DNA of 64,000 bases from Caldifarciminota bacterium (lineage in GTDB: Bacteria; Hydrothermota; Hydrothermia; LBFQ01; DSFT01). The notes beneath the pieces were generated by a model, which saw only the letters and a list, made by a program, of their open reading frames with translations, did no database searches and was not told the origin of the DNA. The DNA lies in assembly GCA_025060695.1 (NCBI GenBank), contig JANXBH010000002.1, positions 108,826-172,825 of the forward strand. The letters run 5' to 3'. The position numbers and the translations under genes are program-made. Position 1 is the stretch's first letter. Every line of letters starts with the position of its first letter. Of the stretch, positions 8,261 to 20,511 are shown piece by piece.

Positions 8261-8264
8261 TTAC

Positions 8265-11540
<3,276 letters not shown>

Positions 11541-12893
11541 TTACTGATAAATCTTTATATACATATCTTTTTTGTGCTTTTCGTAGATTTCTGAAATTTT
11601 TTCCTCTATTTTCTTATTAGTTAATAATAACTTGATTTGCTCTCTTACTTCATCGTAAGTGGTAATTTTCTCAGGTATAAACTCCTTTACTCTTAAAATT
11701 GCATAAAATCCATCTTTATATATTGGTCCTATTATGGAATTTTGCTTCGCGTCTTTAAAATAGGGTTTAAAATCGTTTGGAAGTGCATCTTCTGGGATAT
11801 AACCAATGTCCAATGGTGCTACTGAATATTCCCTCGCTATTTTCTCAAAGTCGCTCTTTGCACCTTCTAATATGGAAATTACTTTTTCCCTTGCATTTTC
11901 AATATCCTTACTTGAAGGCCTTACTTTTACTAAAATATGACTAATTTTAATAGAGTCAGCAATTCTATCTTCAATTTTGAATATATTATATCCCAGTGGA
12001 GTTCTTATTGGTCTTGTATAAGAATTTTTAGGTTGTGAAAAAAGTTCAATTATAATATCTTGACTTAAGAACTGACTTAAATAGTCTCTCTTTACCCATC
12101 CAATTTGAACTATACTATCATCAGATAGTGTTTTTGCAAGTTTATTAAAATTTTCACCTTTCTGAAGTCTTTTGTATATACTTTTAATTTTATCATATGC
12201 CTTTTCTTCTTGCTCAAATGAAACTTGAACTGGAATAATAATTTGTTGTAAATAATAAATATTGGGCTGTCTTGGAAACGAGTCTTTATGCGTTTGATAA
12301 AACTCCCTTATCTCGTTTTCAGTTACACTAATATATGGAGATATATACTTTGAAATATACTTCTGGATTAAAATCTGCTTGCTTATAAAACTTCTTTGGC
12401 TTTCAATAAATTCAGTTATTGTCATTTTGCTATTTTTTAGCTCTTGTTCAAATACATTCCTTCCAATTATCAAAAATACTTTGTTTGCAAGTTCAGGGTC
12501 AGAAAAGTTAATTAGGCTATCAGGTATATTAAAATCTCTCAGTATTCTCCTTAATGCAGTTGTATCATTTGGATTTATTCCCTCATCCTGTATCTTTCTA
12601 AAAACCTCAATTCTACCATACTGAAAATAAATATTATTTATGTAAGTCTTTGAGAAGTTTTGAAATTCATCTTCTGATATATTTAAGGTTGTATCAATTT
12701 TTGCAAGTGCTAAAATCACCCTTTGTTTAATAAGATTTTCCAAAATTGCCCTTTTTATAGAGTCGTTTTCAGTAAGTGTAGTCGCCCTATAAAGCTCTTC
12801 TAATTCTGAATAAAATATAGGTTCATCATTTACAACAGCAATAACTTTATCAATTAGTTTTAAGGTATCAGAAAATAGAAATATAAATAACAT
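11541..12893 (-). CDS. SurA-like periplasmic peptidyl-prolyl isomerase chaperone
   Basis: 450 aa. The short hydrophobic N-terminus (MLFIFLFSDT) fits a signal peptide. A SurA-N helical domain follows (IDKVIAVVNDEPIFYSELE, to about 200), then two parvulin (PpiC) domains at about residues 211-309 and 317-404. The second carries the more canonical ISHILVK start and GYIPEDALP. SurA chaperones outer-membrane proteins through the periplasm. The ATG directly abuts the stop codon of the transaldolase gene upstream. Confidence 0.88.
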   Translation of the reverse strand: MLFIFLFSDTLKLIDKVIAVVNDEPIFYSELEELYRATTLTENDSIKRAILENLIKQRVILALAKIDTTLNISEDEFQNFSKTYINNIYFQYGRIEVFRKIQDEGINPNDTTALRRILRDFNIPDSLINFSDPELANKVFLIIGRNVFEQELKNSKMTITEFIESQRSFISKQILIQKYISKYISPYISVTENEIREFYQTHKDSFPRQPNIYYLQQIIIPVQVSFEQEEKAYDKIKSIYKRLQKGENFNKLAKTLSDDSIVQIGWVKRDYLSQFLSQDIIIELFSQPKNSYTRPIRTPLGYNIFKIEDRIADSIKISHILVKVRPSSKDIENAREKVISILEGAKSDFEKIAREYSVAPLDIGYIPEDALPNDFKPYFKDAKQNSIIGPIYKDGFYAILRVKEFIPEKITTYDEVREQIKLLLTNKKIEEKISEIYEKHKKDMYIKIYQ

Positions 12894-13538
12894 CTATTGT
12901 TCCTTCTTTTTCCAGTCTTCTAAGAACTTTTCAATACCAATGTCAGTTAAAGGATGTTTTATCATTTGATGAAAAACATTTGGTGGAATAGTTGCTATAT
13001 GTGCTCCGTATAGTGCTGAAAGCAAAACATGTCTTGGATTTCTAATACTTGCTGCAATTACCTCAGTTTCAATATCATGTATAGTAAATATCTCTACTAT
13101 CTCTTTAACAATAGAAAGACCATCATGACCTATATCATCAAGTCTTCCAACAAACGGGGACACATATCTTGAACCCACTCTTGCGGCAACCAATGCTTGA
13201 ATAGGATTAAAAATCAGTGTAGTATTTACTAAAATGCCTTTTTCAGAAAGATACTTAATAGCCTTTATACCGTCTTCTGTAAATGGAATTTTTACTACTA
13301 TGTTTGGATGTATATCAGCAAGTCTTTGAGCTTCTTCTATCATTTCATTAAATTCAAGTGAGGTTACTTCAGCGGAAACAGGACCTTTCACAATTTCACA
13401 TATTTGTTTTAATACTTCATAAGGTTTACCTTTCTCTTTAGAAAGTAATGAAGGATTAGTTGTAACACCACTAATTATACCCCATTCATTTAACTTCTTT
13501 ATTTCATCAATATTTGCACTATCTACAAAGAATTTCAT
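12894..13538 (-). CDS. tal: transaldolase, small (TalC/F6P aldolase-like) type
   Basis: 214 aa, typical of the short class. [23 protein letters not shown], the Schiff-base lysine K83 in VVKIPFT and the [14 protein letters not shown] block are all present. The enzyme transfers a dihydroxyacetone unit between sugar phosphates in the non-oxidative pentose phosphate pathway. Family members of this length are often annotated transaldolase, and aldolase activity cannot be excluded. It heads the tal-surA unit. Confidence 0.93.
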   Translation of the reverse strand: MKFFVDSANIDEIKKLNEWGIISGVTTNPSLLSKEKGKPYEVLKQICEIVKGPVSAEVTSLEFNEMIEEAQRLADIHPNIVVKIPFTEDGIKAIKYLSEKGILVNTTLIFNPIQALVAARVGSRYVSPFVGRLDDIGHDGLSIVKEIVEIFTIHDIETEVIAASIRNPRHVLLSALYGAHIATIPPNVFHQMIKHPLTDIGIEKFLEDWKKKEQ

Positions 13539-13545
13539 AGTTTGA

Positions 13546-13555
13546 AAATTTTAAA
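13546..13555 (-). promoter_or_regulatory. TTTAAAATTT promoter motif of tal
   Basis: On the minus strand the motif ends 7 nt before the tal ATG with no Shine-Dalgarno sequence. It lies in the 22-bp gap between tal and the rhodanese gene upstream. Confidence 0.6.
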
Positions 13556-13560
13556 GTGTT

Positions 13561-13929
13561 TTAGTAAATATCTATTGGCAAATTCTTATCTTTCCAATCC
13601 TGTAAGCTTCCCTTATAGTGCTTTACATTATAACCTAATGCTTTTAAAATCTCATATGCTTTTGAAGATAGAATACCTTTTTGACAATATACAACAATTG
13701 TATCTTCCTTATTTATTTTTATATTACCTCTTACAAACTCTTCTCTTAGTCTATCCATTGGAATGTTATATTTCGTGCCGGGTATATGTCCTTTTTCAAA
13801 CTCTTGATTACTCCTCACATCTATTAAGATAATGTTTGGATTATCTTTATTTTTTAGAATATAGTCCGCATCTACTACATCTTGATTATAATTACACGAT
13901 AAAACAAATAGAATTATCAGTCTTTTCAT
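13561..13929 (-). CDS. rhodanese-like lipoprotein
   Basis: 122 aa. Lipoprotein signal with Cys at 12 (LFVLSC). A single rhodanese domain follows: LIDVRSNQEFEKGHIPG, then the active-site loop VVYCQKGILSS with C82, and GYNVKHYKGSLQDWKDKNLPI at the end. Rhodaneses carry persulfide sulfur. As a lipoprotein it would act in the periplasm. It is the last gene of the minus-strand unit kinase-proline dehydrogenase-rhodanese and overlaps the dehydrogenase by 4 bp. Confidence 0.88.
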   Translation of the reverse strand: MKRLIILFVLSCNYNQDVVDADYILKNKDNPNIILIDVRSNQEFEKGHIPGTKYNIPMDRLREEFVRGNIKINKEDTIVVYCQKGILSSKAYEILKALGYNVKHYKGSLQDWKDKNLPIDIY

Positions 13930-14822
13930 TTTCTAAAAAGGTTTTTAAGTAAAAATATTACATTTGCAGGTCTTTCAGCAAGTCTTCTCATAAAGTATGG
14001 ATACCATTGACTACCATATGGAAGATAAATTCCACAATTATATCCTTCATCTTTTAGTCTTAAGAGGAGCTCAAATTTTATTCCATATAACATCTGAAAT
14101 TCAAACTTAGTTTTATCTATATTCAAATTTTTAACATGATTTATTATTTTCTCATCATGAGTAGCAATTAAAGTATATTGAGTATTCTTTAGCAAAATTT
14201 CCGCAATTTCAATAAATTTTCTATCTACCTCCTTTTTACTTTCATACGCTATTTCCCTTGGTTCTTTGTATGCACCTTTTACTAATCTAATAATGGGATT
14301 GTATTTTATAAGCTCATTAACATCCTCAATACTTCTTTTTAAATAAGATTGTATTGCAAGGGCTATTTTCTTGGTAGGATAATCAGTTTTAATTTTTTTG
14401 TAAATTTCAATTGTTGCATCTACGTAATTTGAACTTTCCATGTCAATTTCAATAAAATTAGAAACTTCTACAAGTTGTCTTAAATAGTCATAAGTTAAAT
14501 TTTTGTCAATATCAAGACCAATACTTGTTAGCTTAACTGATATAGAATTATTCCCACTTATATATGAGAGTATATTTTTATATTCCAAGAAAGTATTTTC
14601 TACTTCTTGTTTGTCTATTACACTTTCTCCCAAGTAATCAATAGTAATTCTTATACCTCTTTGATTTAAATTTTCCAAAACCTTTAGTGCGTCCTCCAAG
14701 TTATAACCTGCTATGAACCTGTTTACAAGTGGTTTTGTGATTCTTGAACTTACTATGAACTTTTCAAAATTTCTATTTTTTGAAAGATAGAAAAATAAAT
14801 TTTTAAAAACTCCATTAAGCAT
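13926..14822 (-). CDS. proline dehydrogenase (monofunctional)
   Basis: 298 aa, the size of Thermus-type monofunctional PRODH. The (beta/alpha)8 flavin barrel is recognisable from RLVKGAYKEPREIAYESK, IATHDEKII, FEFQMLYGIK and YLPYGSQWYPYFMRRLAERP, the last containing the substrate-binding arginine pair. It oxidises proline to pyrroline-5-carboxylate with FAD. The usual partner P5C dehydrogenase is not in this window. It overlaps the kinase-fold gene upstream by 8 bp and the rhodanese gene downstream by 4 bp. Confidence 0.92.
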   Translation of the reverse strand: MLNGVFKNLFFYLSKNRNFEKFIVSSRITKPLVNRFIAGYNLEDALKVLENLNQRGIRITIDYLGESVIDKQEVENTFLEYKNILSYISGNNSISVKLTSIGLDIDKNLTYDYLRQLVEVSNFIEIDMESSNYVDATIEIYKKIKTDYPTKKIALAIQSYLKRSIEDVNELIKYNPIIRLVKGAYKEPREIAYESKKEVDRKFIEIAEILLKNTQYTLIATHDEKIINHVKNLNIDKTKFEFQMLYGIKFELLLRLKDEGYNCGIYLPYGSQWYPYFMRRLAERPANVIFLLKNLFRK

Positions 14823-16080
14823 TGAATGTTACTTCCTTCTCAATATCCTCCGTCGGCAACACAAGTATCGGTATTTCTATAGGTTGTTTTATTAAGTGAT
14901 TTGAAAGCTTGTCCTTTACTTGAACTTTTATGTTTATAGTACCATAGTAGTCTTTCGGTGTGGTAAGCTTAAGAACAAACTCTCTCTTATTAGACTTATA
15001 TCCTCCATCAAATTTAACTTGGGGATTTACAGTTATATCTATGACATAATCGCAAAGATTATTAAATTTTATGTTAATTTCTCCTTCACTTCCTGAAGCA
15101 ATAAATATAGGGACTTGAATTTCAGTAATCTTTGCATCAAATGTTTCATTTATGTATACTTCCCTTTTTATCCTTTTACCATTTCTTATTTCTGTTATAA
15201 TATAAGGCAGAAAATTTTGAACTTCCGAAAATGCTAAATATAACTCTTCAAGCATTTCACTTGCGCTATTAAATGTCTCATCCTCCATTTCTAAGGCTTT
15301 GAGAATAAACCTTTCAACTTTTTCTGGTATGTTTTGATTTATATATCTCGGAAGCTCTAATTTATTTGAAAGTTTCTCCGCATGTGTCCTTGCAATATCC
15401 TCTTCATCATATGGTGGCTTTCCTGTAAGCATGTAGTATAACAAAGCTCCAACACTATATAAATCCGCCTCATATGGAGTAATATCTAAACCCCTTAGGA
15501 CTCTTGGAGAAATATACACAGGAGCACTAAGGAAACCTGATAACTTCAATCTTCTTATAGCCTTTTGAGCAATATGCCCAAGTCCAAAATCAGTTATAAC
15601 AACATTCCCATCTTTAAATCTAATATTTTCAGGTTTTAAATTTTTATGTGCAATACCATGACCGTGAGCATAAACCAATGCATTTAATATGTCCTCTGTA
15701 ATACGAAGTGCATCTTCCAAAGATAACTTTCCCTTTTTCTTAACTAAGCTCCTTAAATCCTCCTCTAAATAATCCACTACAAAGTAAAATATCTTACCTT
15801 CCATTTCCTTATCAATATCTAAAATCCAATTTATATTGGGATGACTTTCAAGAGCTGTGATATGCCTTATTTGTTCCAAAATCTCACCTGCAATCTCCTT
15901 TAATATTTGAACATCCTTTTGGTCTCTTATTAGGTCAATTCTTAATATTTTAACTATTACGTCTTTATGTAAAAACTGATGTACAGCCTTATATACATGA
16001 AATATTGGACTTACCGCAATCTCTTCCTTTAATAAGTATTTTCCACTAAAAACTTTGTTTGCAAACAAATTTTTATGCAT
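14815..16080 (-). CDS. Ser/Thr protein kinase-fold protein, probably a pseudokinase
   Basis: 421 aa from ATG 16080. A TTG two codons upstream overlaps the promoter motif and is rejected. A protein-kinase domain spans about residues 12-260. It has a lysine in the VIVKIL position (K44), an intact DFG (D164) and an APVYISPRVLRG activation segment. However, the catalytic loop reads HKNLKPEN, with Asn (N147, codon at 15640-15642) in place of the catalytic Asp, and the glycine-rich loop is degenerate (IAVSPIFHVY). The remaining 160 residues are beta-rich and resemble an Ig-like domain. No transmembrane helix is seen. It may be a scaffold or sensor rather than an active kinase. It heads the unit with proline dehydrogenase and rhodanese. 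Confidence 0.85.
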   Translation of the reverse strand: MHKNLFANKVFSGKYLLKEEIAVSPIFHVYKAVHQFLHKDVIVKILRIDLIRDQKDVQILKEIAGEILEQIRHITALESHPNINWILDIDKEMEGKIFYFVVDYLEEDLRSLVKKKGKLSLEDALRITEDILNALVYAHGHGIAHKNLKPENIRFKDGNVVITDFGLGHIAQKAIRRLKLSGFLSAPVYISPRVLRGLDITPYEADLYSVGALLYYMLTGKPPYDEEDIARTHAEKLSNKLELPRYINQNIPEKVERFILKALEMEDETFNSASEMLEELYLAFSEVQNFLPYIITEIRNGKRIKREVYINETFDAKITEIQVPIFIASGSEGEINIKFNNLCDYVIDITVNPQVKFDGGYKSNKREFVLKLTTPKDYYGTINIKVQVKDKLSNHLIKQPIEIPILVLPTEDIEKEVTFNA

Positions 16081-16085
16081 TTTCA

Positions 16086-16113
16086 AAATTTTAAAGTTTA
16101 TGCTGTAAAATTT
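16086..16113. promoter_or_regulatory. back-to-back divergent promoter motifs
   Basis: Minus-strand TTTAAAATTT (16086-16095) ends 5 nt from the kinase ATG. Plus-strand TGTAAAATTT (16104-16113) ends 5 nt from the ATG at 16119. The arms AAATTTTA and TAAAATTT form an 8-bp inverted repeat. There is no Shine-Dalgarno sequence on either side. Confidence 0.6.
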
Positions 16114-16118
16114 TAGTT

Positions 16119-17897
16119 ATGATTTACATTTTATTATCTAATATAATATTTTCTGAAAGTTTTGAAGGGGGAAGTTTTCCTCCAACTGGATGGGTAAAAC
16201 TAGATCTTGGAACTTCAAATAGCGATGGATGGCAAAGAACTACTTCAAAAAAGAGAAGTGGTAACTATTCTGCATATGTAAGCTATCAGCCTTCTGCCAA
16301 TACAAAAAACGAATGGCTTATAACACCTGCTATTAATCTATCAAATTATACAAAAGCATTTTTAATATTTTATGAAGATGAGAATTGGTGGTTCAGTTAT
16401 GGAGGAGTACATAGGATAAGAATCTCTACAACTTCTCAAACTGATACTAATTCTTTCGTAATAGTAAGAGAAATGACACCTGCAAATCATTCAATAACAG
16501 GTTTTTCAGGTGATCCTGTAATGGTTGATATTTCCTCCTTTGTGGGAAATTCTACTGTATATATAGCATTTCAATATCAGGGTAAAGATAGAGATGACTG
16601 GTTCATAGACGATGTTAGAGTTTTTGTGCCATATCATTATGATGTAAAACCTGTTAAGATTCTAAATCCAAAACCATTTGTAGGTTCTAATATTATACTT
16701 CCAAATGTGCAAATAATGAATTATGGTGTAAATAATCTAACGAATATTCCAGTAAGACTTATAATAAGGGACTTCAATAATAATATAGTATATAATGAAA
16801 TTAAATATGTTAACTCACTTAATTCCTTTGAGTATAGTAATGTTTCATTCCCTCAATTTACAGGTTTAAACAATAAAATCTATAAACTTGAAGTTATAAC
16901 GGAACTTCAAAATGACCAAGACAGAAGTAATGATACAATAAGAATGAACGCATATACTTACATAACTTCACAAAAACCACTATTTGAGAGATTTACTAAC
17001 ACCTCATGTGGTCCCTGTGGTCCTGCAGACAACTACATGCACCAGATATACCAAACCTATCTATATAATGTGGGAATAGTGGTTTATCATACCTGGTGGC
17101 CTTCAAGTTCCGATCCAATGTATGTCTATAATACTTCTCAAAACCAGCAAAGGACCAATTACTATAGTGTAAATGCAGTACCATGGGCTTGGATAAATGG
17201 TACAGTAAATGCATCATCCAGTTATACTCAATGGATGAACTTAGTAAATAGTGAAATGAACTATAGAAAAACTCCCATACTATTTGCGTTTGATAATACA
17301 AATAGTTATGTAAGCTTGAGTGGAAATGGTCAAATAGCTTTTCATATAAACCAAGTAGGTGAAATGGAAAGTGGAAACTATAAAATAAGAATAGCAATAC
17401 TTGAAGATAGTATTTACTACAGTGCTGCAAATGGAACACAATTTCATCCCATGACATTTAGGCATTTAATTGAGGATAACTTTTCACCGTCTACAAACCA
17501 GAATATATACAAAACTTATACATTTACATTTAGACCTGATAAAGCACCACCTGATAATATTGATAGTGTAAATGTAGATAAGATGGTGGCTGTAGTATTT
17601 ATCCAAAGAGATGACGATAAGAGCGTATGGGCAGTTGATGTGTATAAGTTCGTAAATGTAAATGTTTCCGAAGATAAAAAAGATAGTAATTTTTATTTAA
17701 AGGGTAATAGTTTCATACTTATAGGTAATAATTTAGCAAATTTAAAAATATATGATGTTTCAGGTAAACTATTAATAGATAGGAGTTTTAATCTAAAGGG
17801 TAAAATTGAGTTTATTCCAAAGCTTAAAAGAGGGCTATATATTTATAAAGCTGAAATCGGGAGTAAAACATGGGAAGGAAAATTCTTATATTATTAG
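16119..17897 (+). CDS. secreted protein: jelly-roll domain, Omp28-like thioredoxin domain and C-terminal sorting domain
   Basis: 592 aa. A short signal peptide precedes SFEGGSFPPTGW, the start of a cleaved-adhesin/MAM-like beta-sandwich (about 13-170). A CARDB-like Ig domain follows (about 175-275). Then comes an Omp28-related thioredoxin-like domain with C297-G-P-C300 (FTNTSCGPCGP). Residues of about 520-592 form a sorting-type domain (LKIYDVSGKLL, GLYIYKAEI) like those of type IX secretion cargo. The last 28 bp overlap the next Omp28-like gene. It is probably an exported or surface protein with thiol chemistry. No type IX machinery is visible in the window. Confidence 0.82.
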   Translation: MIYILLSNIIFSESFEGGSFPPTGWVKLDLGTSNSDGWQRTTSKKRSGNYSAYVSYQPSANTKNEWLITPAINLSNYTKAFLIFYEDENWWFSYGGVHRIRISTTSQTDTNSFVIVREMTPANHSITGFSGDPVMVDISSFVGNSTVYIAFQYQGKDRDDWFIDDVRVFVPYHYDVKPVKILNPKPFVGSNIILPNVQIMNYGVNNLTNIPVRLIIRDFNNNIVYNEIKYVNSLNSFEYSNVSFPQFTGLNNKIYKLEVITELQNDQDRSNDTIRMNAYTYITSQKPLFERFTNTSCGPCGPADNYMHQIYQTYLYNVGIVVYHTWWPSSSDPMYVYNTSQNQQRTNYYSVNAVPWAWINGTVNASSSYTQWMNLVNSEMNYRKTPILFAFDNTNSYVSLSGNGQIAFHINQVGEMESGNYKIRIAILEDSIYYSAANGTQFHPMTFRHLIEDNFSPSTNQNIYKTYTFTFRPDKAPPDNIDSVNVDKMVAVVFIQRDDDKSVWAVDVYKFVNVNVSEDKKDSNFYLKGNSFILIGNNLANLKIYDVSGKLLIDRSFNLKGKIEFIPKLKRGLYIYKAEIGSKTWEGKFLYY

Positions 17898-18922
17898 TCT
17901 TAATTTTCGCTTGTAAAAAGAAAGAAGTTAGTGAAGATACTACTTTGATTAATCCCATTCTTGTAGAACAATTTACTAACTATAAGTGTTTTCCGTGCAA
18001 TGGTGCAAACGAGATAGTTGACTCATTTCAGAGAGTTTATAGTGATAAAGTCTTTGTTGTAAGGTATCATGTAAATGTCCCGTATCCAAATGACCCAATA
18101 TATATTCCATACTCAGATAGCATGGTAAATTACTATAATTTGGACCTTAGCTCAGGTGTTCCAATTACTATAATCTCAGGAGGCTTTAAGGATATAGGAT
18201 ATGATGATACTCAAAGGGAAGACTATAAACAAAGATGGTTGAATAAAATGAGGGAGTTTTCAAAGATAGAATATCAATATAAAGCCAATGGAAATGTGGA
18301 ACATTTTGGAAATAGTGCAAATGTAAATATTACTCTTGATAAAAGTTTATCACCAAATCATAGGGCAAATATATATATAACTGAATACGACGTGAAACTT
18401 CCGCAAGGAAGCTCAAAACCATATTCTCACTTTGCCTTAAGAAGTGCATCTACTGGTTTAAGTGCAAACTTTACAATAAATGAAAGCTGGAATAAAAACA
18501 ACTTGTATATACTCTTTGTCATAAGAGATGAAAACAAAAAGGTAATTTCACTATGGCAAGGAAAATTACCTAATGAAATTTTGACTTATTATCTTCAAAA
18601 CGACTCAATTCTTAATGTGAACCAAAATGAAACAGGTAAGTTCTATTTAAAATTAAAAAATAATACTAATCAAGTTCAAAGAATACTAATTGACATTTCA
18701 GGTGTTCCTAAAACTTGGACCCCAATACTTTGCTTTAGAGGTGTTTGCAGAAATACAACCACCTTAGAGGATAGTATACTACCAAACTATGAAACCGCTG
18801 ACAGTGCCTTTTATTTTGGTTTTATACCTACTACAAGTGAAAATGTTATTATTGAAATGAAAGTTTCCATTGAAGGTAAAAACTTATATAAGACTATAAA
18901 CGGAAGGGTTATTGTCCCATGA
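17870..18922 (+). CDS. Omp28-like lipoprotein with CxxC motif
   Basis: 350 aa. Lipoprotein signal (LIFAC, lipid Cys at 15), then an Omp28-type domain with EQFTNYKCFPCNGANE. The pair C40/C43 matches the CGPC site of the preceding protein. A beta-sandwich C-terminal half follows (about 130-350). Omp28-related proteins are outer-membrane lipoproteins with a thioredoxin-like fold and no proven reaction. Start overlaps the previous gene by 28 bp; stop and next start overlap as ATGA. Confidence 0.8.
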   Translation: MGRKILILLVLIFACKKKEVSEDTTLINPILVEQFTNYKCFPCNGANEIVDSFQRVYSDKVFVVRYHVNVPYPNDPIYIPYSDSMVNYYNLDLSSGVPITIISGGFKDIGYDDTQREDYKQRWLNKMREFSKIEYQYKANGNVEHFGNSANVNITLDKSLSPNHRANIYITEYDVKLPQGSSKPYSHFALRSASTGLSANFTINESWNKNNLYILFVIRDENKKVISLWQGKLPNEILTYYLQNDSILNVNQNETGKFYLKLKNNTNQVQRILIDISGVPKTWTPILCFRGVCRNTTTLEDSILPNYETADSAFYFGFIPTTSENVIIEMKVSIEGKNLYKTINGRVIVP

Positions 18923-19320
18923 TATTTTTTATTGGCTTTTCAATAACAGATATTTATGGCAAAAGTTATAATCTTGCGGATTTTAATAGTTATATTATTT
19001 TAGATTTTTGGGCGACTTGGTGCGCCCACTGTGATGAAGAGCTTGATAAATTAAATAAAGAATTTTATAATGACAGCTTATTTAAGGTTGTTGCAATAAG
19101 CCTTGATACCAAGAGAGATGTTGAAAAAATTAAACAAATTGCAAAAAGTAGAAATTGGAACTTTATAATAAGTATTGATGAGGGGAAAAAAATTGCATCC
19201 AAGTATGGTATTGTAGGGCTTCCTACAGTTGTCATTTTAGATAAGAACTTAAAAGTAAAAAAGAAAATTACTGGTTATCATCCAAATCTTTTAGAACTAA
19301 TAAGAAAAGCAGTTAAATGA
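18919..19320 (+). CDS. TlpA/ResA-like thioredoxin
   Basis: 133 aa. Short hydrophobic N-terminus, then FSITDIYGKSYNLADF and the active site WATWCAHC (C35/C38), with cis-Pro in GLPTVVILD. This is the periplasmic TlpA/ResA class that reduces disulfides in exported proteins or apocytochromes. Directly coupled to two Omp28-like proteins, it could be their reductant. That is inference from the operon. Confidence 0.86.
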   Translation: MIFFIGFSITDIYGKSYNLADFNSYIILDFWATWCAHCDEELDKLNKEFYNDSLFKVVAISLDTKRDVEKIKQIAKSRNWNFIISIDEGKKIASKYGIVGLPTVVILDKNLKVKKKITGYHPNLLELIRKAVK

Positions 19321-20489
19321 TTTTTTTCATATCCATAGGTAATAACTTTTGGTTCTCCGATAGTATTAGAAATTTTTTTAGTTTAAACACCAACCTTAAT
19401 TTTAAGGACATTCAAGGTTATGTAGAACTAAGGGACTATCGAAGTCCATCCATTATTTATGGACAAAACTACAACTTCAATATTTTCAGAGCATACTTAA
19501 AATATAAACTATTAACTATAGGGGATAATACCATCTCTTTTGGAAGAGGGCTATCGTTATTTTTGTCATATGACGAAAAAGCCATATTGGAAAGTTATTT
19601 AAGGGGTATTGTGCTTGAGTTTAATAAAATTTCAATTTATGGAGGTATTAAAAGAAAATGGTTATACTATTCTTCTGATAATGATACGACCTATATTTTA
19701 GGCTCATACTTTCAATATAGGTTTTTTGGAGTAAATGGACTATATTATAAGAACCAAGATTACGGTTTTTTGACCTCTTCTTACTTGGATTTTTCTAATT
19801 TTTATGTAGAAATTGCGTATAGAAATGGATATGACATATTTACATTTTCAAACAATGAGGGATATGGATTATTTTCTTCAATTTCATTTTTTGGAATAAA
19901 GCTTGAGTATTGCTATTATGATAAAATATATGAAAGTTTTAATTTACCTGCCACTATAAATAGCTATGGACTACTTTCTTCATCTGCGAGAAATGAAACA
20001 GGCTTATCCTTAAGTTATGCCTATAAAAATTTTTTAGCAGAAATTTCAAGAACATACGATATTAAATGGAGTAAAAATTTACTTAATTACTACAATATTA
20101 GTTTCTATAACGAATTTTCAAAAATCAGAGCTTATAGAGTATTTTCTATAAACCAAAATTTGGACGATTACGTTTTAAGCTTAGATTTAAAAATAAAAAG
20201 TCTTATGGGAGCAATTGAATACAGAAATAGAAAGAATGAAGCTCAACCATTTATTTCTGTTGGTTATATATATGAATTTCTAAATATTGCCGTAAATTAT
20301 CGTAGGTTTTTCAATAGTAATAAATTTGACTATTTTTTTGAGTTAAAATACGATAATACGAAAAATATGATTATTTCTATAGGATATGGTGAGTTTTCAG
20401 GTGATATTGTATGCTCCTCTGGTATTTGTAGATACGAACCACCATTTAAGGGTCTAAAAAGCTCCATAAATTTCAATTATTCTTTTTAA
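19317..20489 (+). CDS. predicted outer-membrane beta-barrel, DUF6029-like
   Basis: 390 aa. Short hydrophobic start, then many alternating aromatic beta-strands and a C-terminal FNYSF typical of outer-membrane proteins. GDNTISFGRGLSLFLSYDE resembles the signature of DUF6029 proteins found in Bacteroidota. The ATG overlaps the tlpA-like stop by 4 bp, so the whole exported cluster from 16119 is one unit. Substrate unknown. Confidence 0.62.
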   Translation: MIFFISIGNNFWFSDSIRNFFSLNTNLNFKDIQGYVELRDYRSPSIIYGQNYNFNIFRAYLKYKLLTIGDNTISFGRGLSLFLSYDEKAILESYLRGIVLEFNKISIYGGIKRKWLYYSSDNDTTYILGSYFQYRFFGVNGLYYKNQDYGFLTSSYLDFSNFYVEIAYRNGYDIFTFSNNEGYGLFSSISFFGIKLEYCYYDKIYESFNLPATINSYGLLSSSARNETGLSLSYAYKNFLAEISRTYDIKWSKNLLNYYNISFYNEFSKIRAYRVFSINQNLDDYVLSLDLKIKSLMGAIEYRNRKNEAQPFISVGYIYEFLNIAVNYRRFFNSNKFDYFFELKYDNTKNMIISIGYGEFSGDIVCSSGICRYEPPFKGLKSSINFNYSF

Positions 20490-20492
20490 AAC

Positions 20493-20502
20493 TTTAAAAT
20501 TT
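20493..20502 (+). promoter_or_regulatory. TTTAAAATTT promoter motif
   Basis: Ends 9 nt before ATG 20512 and 3 nt before an in-frame TTG at 20506; no Shine-Dalgarno sequence. Confidence 0.55.
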
Positions 20503-20511
20503 AGCTTGATA

